Assembly: GCA_903871765.1 (NCBI GenBank)
Contig: CAIQIC010000033.1
Span: forward strand, 1 to 32,582
Reading direction: 5' to 3'
Length of the DNA: 32,582 nucleotides
Source of the DNA: an uncultured Lentisphaerota bacterium
GTDB taxonomy: Bacteria > Verrucomicrobiota > Kiritimatiellia > CAIQIC01
Both the position numbers and the translations under genes were made by a program. This document shows positions 17,939-24,012 of the stretch, piece by piece (the stretch's first letter is position 1; every line of letters begins with the position of its first letter). The notes below the pieces were generated by a model. The model had not been told where the DNA came from, did not search any database, and was given only the letters and a program-made list of their open reading frames with translations.

Positions 17939-18016
17939 GCGCCTGTGGAGGGGGCCCTGCTGACCGAGCCTCGTTCTGCGCCCCACTCCTGCCGTTGGAA
18001 GTCGGTTTTTGCCGCT

Positions 18017-18045
18017 TTGCAAAGTGCGCCTTTATGCGCTATGAA
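18017..18045 (+). promoter_or_regulatory. Possible sigma-70 promoter for the ROK kinase gene
   Basis: TTGCAA (18017-18022) and TATGAA (18040-18045) are spaced by 17 bases and lie about 36 bases before the ATG at 18082. The boxes are plausible but not strong, and no operator was recognised. Confidence 0.4.
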
Positions 18046-18081
18046 TGGGGCAGCGTCTGAACTGCTTAACAAGGAGCGCGC

Positions 18082-19056
18082 ATGCAGAAGAATAGAAAGC
18101 AGTACGCCATTGGCGTGGATTTTGGGGGCACCTTCGTCAAGATGGCGCTGGTCACCCACCAAGGCCAGTTGGTGGAACGCGAGCAATTCGCCACCCGCCA
18201 GGCGGCGACGCAGCCGGCTTGGATCGAGGCCGTCGCCGCGGCGACCGACCGCATGCTGCAAAAACGCGGCCTGCGCCCGTCAGCGCTGGCCGGCGTCGGG
18301 GTGGGCGTGCCCGGCTTCGTGGATTTTGACCGCGGCTTCATTCATAACCTGACCAATGTGCCCGGTTGGACCGCCGTGCCCTTAGCCGCCAAACTGCAGC
18401 GGCGCCTGAAACTCCCCATCTTTGTGGACAACGATGCCAACCTGATGGCCCTGGGCGAAGTCGCGTTCGGCGGCGGGAAAAACCTGCGGCAGGCCGTGTT
18501 TCTGACGCTCGGCACGGGTGTCGGCGGCGGCCTGGTGCTGGACGGCAAGCTGTACCGCGGCGCCTTCTCCATGGCCGGCGAACTGGGCCACATCTCGATC
18601 GAACGCAACGGCATCGTGTCGCCGCAGGGCCGTGGCGGACTGGAACAGTACATCGGCAACCGGCGGATTGTGGACTACACGATGGAACAGCTCGCGACAG
18701 GGCGGACCACCATGCTGCTGCAGCTCTGCGACGGCGACCGCAGCCAGCTCACGCCGGAACTGATTGCGCGCGCGGCCAAGCAAGGCGACCAGTTGTCGCT
18801 GGAGATTTTCGACTACGTCGCCGACTGCCTCGCCACCGCGCTGGCTTCGGTGACCTACCTGCTCCAACCGGAGGCGTTCATCATCGGTGGCGGCGTGGCA
18901 CAGAGCGGCACCATCCTGTTCACGCCGCTGCGGCGGCATCTGCGCGCGCGGCTGAGCCCGTATTTCGCCCGGCTGATCAAGGTGCTGCCGGCCAAGCTGG
19001 GCAACGATGCCGGCGCGCTCGGCGGAGCCGCGCTGGCGCTGCAGTCCGCACCATAA
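18082..19056 (+). CDS. ROK-family sugar kinase, glucokinase-like, lacking the zinc motif
   Basis: This 324-residue ROK protein has the N-terminal phosphate motif DFGGT (13-17), VDNDAN with the catalytic Asp at 118, LTLGTGVGGG (141-150) and GELGH (166-170). ROK kinases phosphorylate glucose or related hexoses and amino sugars with ATP; without a helix-turn-helix this is a kinase, not a repressor. The canonical zinc-binding CxCGxxGCxE segment is replaced at 180-188 by SPQGRGGLE, so all the cysteine ligands are gone while the terminal Glu remains. A strong AAGGAG site precedes the ATG by five bases. Sugar specificity cannot be told. The cytosolic location fits the absence of any signal. Confidence 0.88.
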   Translation: MQKNRKQYAIGVDFGGTFVKMALVTHQGQLVEREQFATRQAATQPAWIEAVAAATDRMLQKRGLRPSALAGVGVGVPGFVDFDRGFIHNLTNVPGWTAVPLAAKLQRRLKLPIFVDNDANLMALGEVAFGGGKNLRQAVFLTLGTGVGGGLVLDGKLYRGAFSMAGELGHISIERNGIVSPQGRGGLEQYIGNRRIVDYTMEQLATGRTTMLLQLCDGDRSQLTPELIARAAKQGDQLSLEIFDYVADCLATALASVTYLLQPEAFIIGGGVAQSGTILFTPLRRHLRARLSPYFARLIKVLPAKLGNDAGALGGAALALQSAP

Positions 19057-19107
19057 GATGGCCGGGCGGATAAAGGATTGTACTGGAGCGGTTCCGGTCA
19101 GGCTAAC

Positions 19108-19131
19108 GGCCACGACAAGGCGTGGCCCTTT
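19108..19131 (+). terminator. Possible terminator after the ROK kinase gene
   Basis: GGCCACG (19108-19114) and CGTGGCC (19121-19127) form a perfect 7-bp stem with a 6-base loop, followed by CTTTC. The T run is short. The hairpin lies in the 107-base gap before the patatin-like gene and would also be in that gene's leader if read through. Confidence 0.45.
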
Positions 19132-19163
19132 CAAGAATTCAATAACTGGCCTGTATTAATAAG

Positions 19164-20111
19164 ATGACCACACCACGTAAAATCGGCTTGGCCCTGGGCG
19201 GCGGTGCGGCGCGCGGCTGGGCGCATATCGGCGTCCTGCAGGCGCTGGCGGAGTTGGGCGTGCCCGTCCACGCCGTCGCCGGCACGAGCATGGGCGCGCT
19301 GGTGGGCGGCTTCTTTGCCGCCAGCCGGCTGTCTGCGCTGACGGCCCTGGCGCTGCAACTGGACTGGAAGCAGGCGCTGTATTTCTTCGTAGAGCCCTCG
19401 TGGCTCCGCGCCGGCTTGGTGGACGGCAAGAAGATTGTTGCTTTCGTCCGTAAGCACGTGGAAATAACCGCCATCGAAGCGTTGGCTCTGCCATTCAGCG
19501 CGGTGGCCACGGATCTGCTCACCGGTCGCGAAGTCGTCCTGGCCGATGGCGACCTGATCGAAGCCATCCGCGCCAGCATCGCCATCCCCGGCATGTTCAC
19601 GCCGGTGCCGCGCGCGGAGGCCCTGCTGGCGGACGGCGGACTGGTCAATCCCCTGCCGATCAGCGTGGTGCGCGCCATGGGCGTGGACGCGGTGATCGCC
19701 GTGGACCTTAACCTCCATCCGCTGGCTGGCGAGCGCGGAAAAGCGGGCCCCCAGGCCGTCGCGGAGCCGGAGCCCATGCGCTGGAAGCCGTATGGACACT
19801 GGGCTCCGCCAACCTTGGTGCAGAAAGTCAACGCGCAAGTGGCACGGCTGGATCAGAAGCGGCGGACCGCGATGCGGCAGTGGACGGATTTCCGCCGGCA
19901 GCCGACGATCTTCGACATCATCGGCCATTCCGTCCGCATCATGGAAGCCCAGATCACGGAAATGCGGCTGAAGCTGGAGCCGCCGGAAATCCTCATCCGG
20001 CCGGACCTCAGCCGCATCGGCTTCATGGAGTTCCATCGCGCCGCCGCGGCGATGGAGGCCGGCTACCAAGCAACCATGGCCCAGCGCGACGCGTTGCTCA
20101 AACTGGTCTAG
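19164..20111 (+). CDS. Patatin-like phospholipase, RssA/NTE type
   Basis: This 315-residue protein has the complete patatin catalytic layout: oxyanion glycines LGGGAARGWAH (11-21), nucleophile GTSMG with Ser42, and DGG with Asp157. Patatin domains hydrolyse acyl esters of phospholipids; the RssA-like group is cytosolic or peripherally membrane-bound. An extra C-terminal stretch (about 195-315) is rich in Arg, Lys and Gln and predicted helical. The ATG has no clear Shine-Dalgarno sequence; AATAAG is all that precedes it. It follows the ROK gene on the same strand across a hairpin, so joint transcription is uncertain. Its substrate is unknown. Confidence 0.87.
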   Translation: MTTPRKIGLALGGGAARGWAHIGVLQALAELGVPVHAVAGTSMGALVGGFFAASRLSALTALALQLDWKQALYFFVEPSWLRAGLVDGKKIVAFVRKHVEITAIEALALPFSAVATDLLTGREVVLADGDLIEAIRASIAIPGMFTPVPRAEALLADGGLVNPLPISVVRAMGVDAVIAVDLNLHPLAGERGKAGPQAVAEPEPMRWKPYGHWAPPTLVQKVNAQVARLDQKRRTAMRQWTDFRRQPTIFDIIGHSVRIMEAQITEMRLKLEPPEILIRPDLSRIGFMEFHRAAAAMEAGYQATMAQRDALLKLV

Positions 20112-20182
20112 GCTCCGTAGGATTTTAACGCAAAGGCACGAAGATAAAGCGCAAGACGCAGAGGAAGACTGCCTCTTCTTTC

Positions 20183-20259
20183 GTGGGCGTCCTCCTGCGG
20201 AGGACAGCCCCGCGATTGAGCTTCTGTTGGGTACGCGGGGCTGGAAGCCCCGCCCACAT
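20183..20259. repeat. GC-rich nested palindromic element
   Basis: The outer arms GTGGGCG (20183-20189) and CGCCCAC (20251-20257) enclose TCCTCC/GGAGGA (20190-20204), AGCCCCGCG/CGCGGGGCT (20206-20242) and GGGGCT/AGCCCC (20237-20251). The segment GCCCCGCCCACAT (20247-20259) is the exact reverse complement of 14863-14875 beside tRNA-Leu, so both belong to one repeat family. Just upstream, 20133-20165 has an AACGCAAAGGCACGAAG-like stretch of the kind often found between genes. It lies between convergent genes and could stop transcription from both sides. Confidence 0.75.
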
Positions 20260-20307
20260 AATTTGACGTTCCCGCCTTCCGTCGTCTATTTGTTCTGTGA
20301 TTATCCC

Positions 20308-20604
20308 CTATTTGCAATCAGCAAGCAGTCTTTCGCAAATCTCCGCGGCGGACAGGCCCCGGATCAGCACCCGTTTGCTGCGCCCGGTCAGGCCCGACAA
20401 CAGATACACCTGGCTGGCCGGGAGTTCCAACCGGTCGCTGAGGAACCGCAGCAGGGCCGCGTTCGCCTGCCCTTCCACGGGCGGCGCAGTGAGCCGGATT
20501 TTCAGCGCGTCACCGAGCACGCCCTGGACCGCGTCGCGCGCCGCGCGCGGCGCGATGCGCAGCGACAGCTTCACACCCTGCGGCGTCTCCTGCAGCCAGT
20601 CCAT
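20308..20604 (-). CDS. DUF167 (YggU-family) protein
   Basis: This 98-residue protein matches the small DUF167 family in length and pattern: it starts MDWL, has a LSLRIAPRAARD strand, the signature APPVEGQAN (40-48) and a GLTGRSKRVLIRG stretch (71-83). The family is widespread and its function is not established. The ATG at 20604 is preceded by AAGGA at seven bases; an upstream in-frame ATG at 20667 would add 21 non-conserved residues and run into the divergent gene. It is divergent from the membrane gene starting at 20649, with only 44 bases between the starts. It has no signal peptide. Confidence 0.85.
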   Translation of the reverse strand: MDWLQETPQGVKLSLRIAPRAARDAVQGVLGDALKIRLTAPPVEGQANAALLRFLSDRLELPASQVYLLSGLTGRSKRVLIRGLSAAEICERLLADCK

Positions 20605-20648
20605 GGGGACATCCTTAAGGCTTGAGCCGCGCCGGTCAAGCTGGGAAT

Positions 20649-21785
20649 ATGCCGGCGGTTGTGACAACGACTAATCCATGGGCGCGCCTGTTGCCGGTCG
20701 GACTTCTGTTGAGCCTGCTGATCGGACTGCCGTTGCTGGGCGTCCGGCTGGCGGGCCAGCCGCTGGCGGACTATCTCGAATTTCCGCCGCTGACCCGGCA
20801 CGTGGAGCACGCCGATTTTTCATGGCCGGTATTCATCCTGCTGGCGGCGCTGCTACTGGCGGCCATCCTGCTCTTCGATGATCGCGTGATCCGCAGCCGC
20901 AAACAACGGCCGGCGGCGCCGCCGGCGCGCGCTTTCCCGTGGTGGGGCTGGCTGGGCCTGACACTGGGCCTGGCCGCGTGGGTGCTGGCATGGACGCGCT
21001 GGGCCTGGTTCCAGCCGTGGCAGCGGCACACGTTCACGCCCCTCTGGCTGAGCTACATCCTTGTCGTCAACGCGCTGGCGTATCGCCGCACCGGCCGCTG
21101 CATGTTGCGCGACCGGCCGCGCTTCTTCCTGCTGCTCTTCCCGGTCAGCGCGGCGTTCTGGTGGTTCTTTGAATTCCTCAACCGCTTCGTCCAGAACTGG
21201 TATTACGCCGGCATCAGCGCGCTGACGCCGCTGCAGTATTTCTTTTTCGCCACCCTGCCCTTCGCCACCGTCCTGCCCGCCGTGCTCGGCACCGCCGAAT
21301 GGCTCGCCGCGCACCCGGCCAGCACCGCCGGGCTCGACCGCTTCGTGGTCGTGCGCCCGCCGACGCACCCGCGACCGGTCGCCTGCGGGCTGCTCATCGG
21401 CGCCGGTGTAGGGCTGCTGGGCATCGGCGTCTGGCCCGACGTCCTGTTCCCCCTGCTCTGGCTTGCGCCGCTGATCCTGCTCACCGCGCTCCGGACGCTG
21501 CAGGGCCGTCCGACGATCTTCGCGGATCTGGCGCGCGGCGACTGGCGCCGCCTCTATGCCCTAGCCATGGCTGGGCTGCTCTGCGGCTTCTTCTGGGAAA
21601 TGTGGAACTTTGGCAGCCTGGCCCGCTGGATCTACGACGTCCCGTACGTTGGCCGGTTCAAACTTTTCGAAATGCCCGTTCTGGGCTTCGCCGGCTACTT
21701 GCCTTTCGGGTGGGAATGCGCTGTCATCGGGGATGGGCTGGCGGAATGGCTGGACACCCCCAACCCGCCGCCGGAGAACGCATGA
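20649..21785 (+). CDS. Multi-pass membrane protein of unknown function
   Basis: This 378-residue protein has about nine hydrophobic segments, including ones near 10-30, 58-76, 99-117, 131-145, 160-178, 196-215, 250-265, 275-290 and 310-328. It is unusually rich in Trp and Phe. The C-terminal third carries motifs with the look of a conserved core: GLLCGFFWEMWNFGSLARW, then FEMPVLGFAGYLPFGWEC near the end. I do not recognise the family. The ATG at 20649 (MPAVV) is preferred over a TTG at 20622 because it precedes the first membrane segment more tightly; a GGGA site is near. Its stop overlaps the next start in an ATGA, so the three genes that follow this pattern are probably one operon. Confidence 0.75.
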   Translation: MPAVVTTTNPWARLLPVGLLLSLLIGLPLLGVRLAGQPLADYLEFPPLTRHVEHADFSWPVFILLAALLLAAILLFDDRVIRSRKQRPAAPPARAFPWWGWLGLTLGLAAWVLAWTRWAWFQPWQRHTFTPLWLSYILVVNALAYRRTGRCMLRDRPRFFLLLFPVSAAFWWFFEFLNRFVQNWYYAGISALTPLQYFFFATLPFATVLPAVLGTAEWLAAHPASTAGLDRFVVVRPPTHPRPVACGLLIGAGVGLLGIGVWPDVLFPLLWLAPLILLTALRTLQGRPTIFADLARGDWRRLYALAMAGLLCGFFWEMWNFGSLARWIYDVPYVGRFKLFEMPVLGFAGYLPFGWECAVIGDGLAEWLDTPNPPPENA

Positions 21786-23002
21786 TCACACCTGCCATCA
21801 ACCGCCGGAGCGGCGCCGGTATCCGACCAGCCGGCGCGGTCGGCGCGGCGCTGATCCTCGCCACCCTGGTCTGGCTACCGTGCCTGCACCTGCTGTTCCG
21901 ACCGCACCTGGCCCGGTTTTATGCCGAGCGCGGCATCCCGCCGCAGGCCCAGGCGCTCGCCGCGCAGCAGATCATGCTGTGCACCAACACCGCCGCGCGC
22001 GCCGGAGAAATCGCCGTACTGCGCCGGAGCAACGCGGAATGGGATTTCATGAGCCGCACCTACATGATCCTGGCGCTGGCCAACATGGGCCTGCGCCAGC
22101 CGGAACGCAAGGCCGCCTATCTCCCCGTCATGGACCGGCTGATTGAGGAGACCCTCCGCCTGGAACAGGAACGCGGCAAGTATTATTTCCTGATGGACTA
22201 TGCGACTAACGGCGCTTTCCGGGCCCGGCCGGCGCGCAGCTTGTTCGTGGACGGCGAAATCGCCGTCATGCTGGCCGCGCGGCGCCTGCTCGCGGAGCAG
22301 CCCGCCTACAAGCCCCTGCTCGACCAGCGCGTCGCCGCGCTGGTCGCCCAGATGCGCCAGAGCCCCGTCCTGTGCGGCGAGAGCTATCCCGACGAATGCT
22401 GGATGTTTTGCAACGTGCTGGCGCTGGACGCGCTGCGCATGGCCGAGGCGCTGGACGGCACTGACCACACCGATCTGCTGCGCGACTGGCTGGCCGTGGC
22501 ACAGCGCAAACTGATGGACCCGGAGACCGGCCTGCTGCTGGCCACCTTCACCTTCGACGGCCGTCCGCTGCAAGGGCCGGAAGGCTCCTCGATCTGGATG
22601 GTCGCGCACGGGTTGCAGATCGTGGATCCCTTTTTCGCCGTCACGCAATACCGGCGGGCCCGCCAGGAACTGGGCCGGCGCATATTTGGATTCGGCTTCG
22701 CCTGGGAATGGCCGGCGTCCTGGCGCGGGCAGGCCGACGTGGATTCCGGGCCGGTCGTCCCCGTGCTGGGTATCAGCGCCGGCTCCAGCGGCCTGGCCTT
22801 CGTGGGCGCGCGCGCGTTCAACGACCGGGACTACTTGTCCGCCCTGCTGACCACGCTGAACTATGGCGGCTTCCCTGTAATACGCCGCGGGCAATTGCGC
22901 TATTGCGCCAGTAACCAGGTCGGTGATGCGGTGCTGCTGTACTCCATGGTGCTGGGCCCCCTGTGGCGGGAAGTGGAGCGGAGGGGGATTCGCCCGCTAT
23001 GA
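21782..23002 (+). CDS. Linalool dehydratase/isomerase-like barrel protein, membrane-anchored
   Basis: This 406-residue protein has an N-terminal hydrophobic segment (about 17-40) and then an alpha-helical, aromatic-rich domain. Segments such as EWDFMSRTYMILALANMGLR (86-105), RSLFVDGEIAVML (152-164), ESYPDECWMFCN (200-211) and LDGTDH...DWL...LMDPETG (224-250) resemble the (alpha/alpha)6 linalool dehydratase/isomerase family. Comparison with the Castellaniella enzyme, from memory, suggests that the second catalytic Cys is kept (C210), the first is Ser201, and the conserved His of the GHLNLM strip is Glu159. The monoterpene reaction is therefore not assured and the substrate is unknown. ATGA overlaps couple it to both neighbours. 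The frame is open far upstream, but that region belongs to the previous gene. Confidence 0.6.
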   Translation: MITPAINRRSGAGIRPAGAVGAALILATLVWLPCLHLLFRPHLARFYAERGIPPQAQALAAQQIMLCTNTAARAGEIAVLRRSNAEWDFMSRTYMILALANMGLRQPERKAAYLPVMDRLIEETLRLEQERGKYYFLMDYATNGAFRARPARSLFVDGEIAVMLAARRLLAEQPAYKPLLDQRVAALVAQMRQSPVLCGESYPDECWMFCNVLALDALRMAEALDGTDHTDLLRDWLAVAQRKLMDPETGLLLATFTFDGRPLQGPEGSSIWMVAHGLQIVDPFFAVTQYRRARQELGRRIFGFGFAWEWPASWRGQADVDSGPVVPVLGISAGSSGLAFVGARAFNDRDYLSALLTTLNYGGFPVIRRGQLRYCASNQVGDAVLLYSMVLGPLWREVERRGIRPL

Positions 23003-23310
23003 ACCTCCCGGCCACGCCCTTGCGTTCACGACCGCTGGCGCGCGGCCTCCTGCTGCGCGCCGCGCTGCTCGTCGCATTCTATGGACTCTGCCAGGCGGCG
23101 GGCCTGCGGGAATACACCGGCTTCCTGAGCGGGACCCACCCCGGCACCCTGGCGCCCCTGCCGAGCGCCCTGCTGGGCCTCATCTACCTTGTCGCCTATC
23201 TCGGCGCCACGCTGCTGGCGCCGATCCTGCTGCTGGCCGCCGGCTTCCTGGGCCTGGGACGGCTCGCCCGGCACTATCTCCGAATAACAAAAATCTATCC
23301 GGCCGGATAG
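22999..23310 (+). CDS. Small two-segment membrane protein
   Basis: This 103-residue protein starts at the ATG that overlaps the previous stop (ATGA at 22999-23002). It has a hydrophobic stretch near residues 17-35 and a second, longer one near 55-90, with no soluble domain. The last nine codons and the TAG lie inside a perfect 38-bp palindrome, so its C-terminus (ITKIYPAG) is made by repeat DNA. I do not recognise a family. Its position suggests it acts with the upstream membrane protein and barrel protein. Confidence 0.6.
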   Translation: MNLPATPLRSRPLARGLLLRAALLVAFYGLCQAAGLREYTGFLSGTHPGTLAPLPSALLGLIYLVAYLGATLLAPILLLAAGFLGLGRLARHYLRITKIYPAG

Positions 23311-23321
23311 ATTTTTGTTAT
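23284..23321. repeat. Perfect 38-bp palindrome, possible terminator
   Basis: ATAACAAAAATCTATCCGG is followed directly by its exact reverse complement, with no loop bases; in practice the central bases would form the loop. The right arm holds ATTTTTGTTAT, so the RNA hairpin is followed or joined by a T-rich end in both directions, as in bidirectional terminators. The centre CCGGCCGG is the same as in the 42-base repeats at 17777 and 17897. The TAG stop of the preceding gene lies in the right arm (23308-23310). Confidence 0.9.
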
Positions 23322-23414
23322 ACCCCCGAATTAAGGACGCAGTGGCCAACAATCTTTGAAGATCGCTGGGGTGACAGGCGTATTATGGATGAAGTTCATC
23401 AGATCGAGGGCGGC

Positions 23415-23966
23415 ATGGAACAAAAGCACAGCCCGACCGCATCCGCCGTAAAGGACGGTCCGCTGGATATTGAGGCCGTTGTGGCTCAGCATGAAGCAGC
23501 CCTGTTGCGTTACGCCGCCCGCCTGGCGGGCAATCCGGTGCTGGCGCAGGATATCGTGCAGGACGCGTTCATCCGCCTGGTGCGGCACTGGCGCGACGGG
23601 GCCCAGCCGTCCGTGCCGCTGGTCCCCTGGCTGTACCGCGTCACGCACAACCTCGCCGTGGACTACATCCGCCACGAGGACCGGCTCCGGCAGTTGCATG
23701 CCCGCCAGGCCCAGGAGATCGCGCCGGACGTGCCGGCCGGACAGCGCCGCCAGGTCGAACGCCACGAGGCGTTGCAGTGGACGCAGCGGTTTCTGCGGGA
23801 GCTGGACCCGGCGGAACAGCAGGTGGCCATCCTGAGATTACAGGAGGGCCGCTCGTACAAGGAAATCAGCGAAATTACCGGCCGCAGCGCGGGCAACGTC
23901 GGCTGCCTCCTGCATCATGCCGCGAAGCATCTGGCGGAGAAACTGAAGCAGGTGGGCGCCATATGA
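23415..23966 (+). CDS. ECF-like sigma factor (sigma-70 family)
   Basis: This 183-residue protein has a region 2 helix set (about 29-90) with DIVQDAFIRLVRHWR (46-60) and WLYRVTHNLAVDYIRHEDR (72-90). A region 4 helix-turn-helix (about 117-175) follows, with LDPAEQQVAILRLQEG, SYKEISEITGRSAGNV and LLHHAAKHLAEKL. Regions 1 and 3 are missing, as in ECF factors. It directs RNA polymerase to its own promoters, normally held off by the anti-sigma factor encoded next. The ATG at 23415 has GAGG five bases upstream; an upstream in-frame ATG at 23385 would add ten residues. It ends in ATGA, opening the mini-ORF at 23963 and then the anti-sigma gene. No matching -35/-10 consensus was identified. Confidence 0.88.
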   Translation: MEQKHSPTASAVKDGPLDIEAVVAQHEAALLRYAARLAGNPVLAQDIVQDAFIRLVRHWRDGAQPSVPLVPWLYRVTHNLAVDYIRHEDRLRQLHARQAQEIAPDVPAGQRRQVERHEALQWTQRFLRELDPAEQQVAILRLQEGRSYKEISEITGRSAGNVGCLLHHAAKHLAEKLKQVGAI

Positions 23967-24010
23967 AGAGGACCCGACCGCAAACGATGGCCAGGACGAT
24001 GGAGACGTGA
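23963..24010 (+). CDS. Possible 15-codon coupling ORF between sigma and anti-sigma genes
   Basis: The ATG overlaps the sigma stop (ATGA at 23963-23966), and 15 codons later TGA ends at 24010, two bases before the ATG of the anti-sigma fusion. The peptide is basic (MKRTRPQTMARTMET). It may only keep ribosomes on the message to couple translation of sigma and anti-sigma. A stable peptide is not supported by anything else. Confidence 0.3.
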   Translation: MKRTRPQTMARTMET

Positions 24011-24012
24011 AC

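Noticed and set aside
21299-21781. Extension of the linalool dehydratase/isomerase-like gene upstream
   Set aside because: It overlaps the membrane protein gene in another frame and is Arg/Ala-rich; the ATG at 21782 in an ATGA overlap is the natural start.
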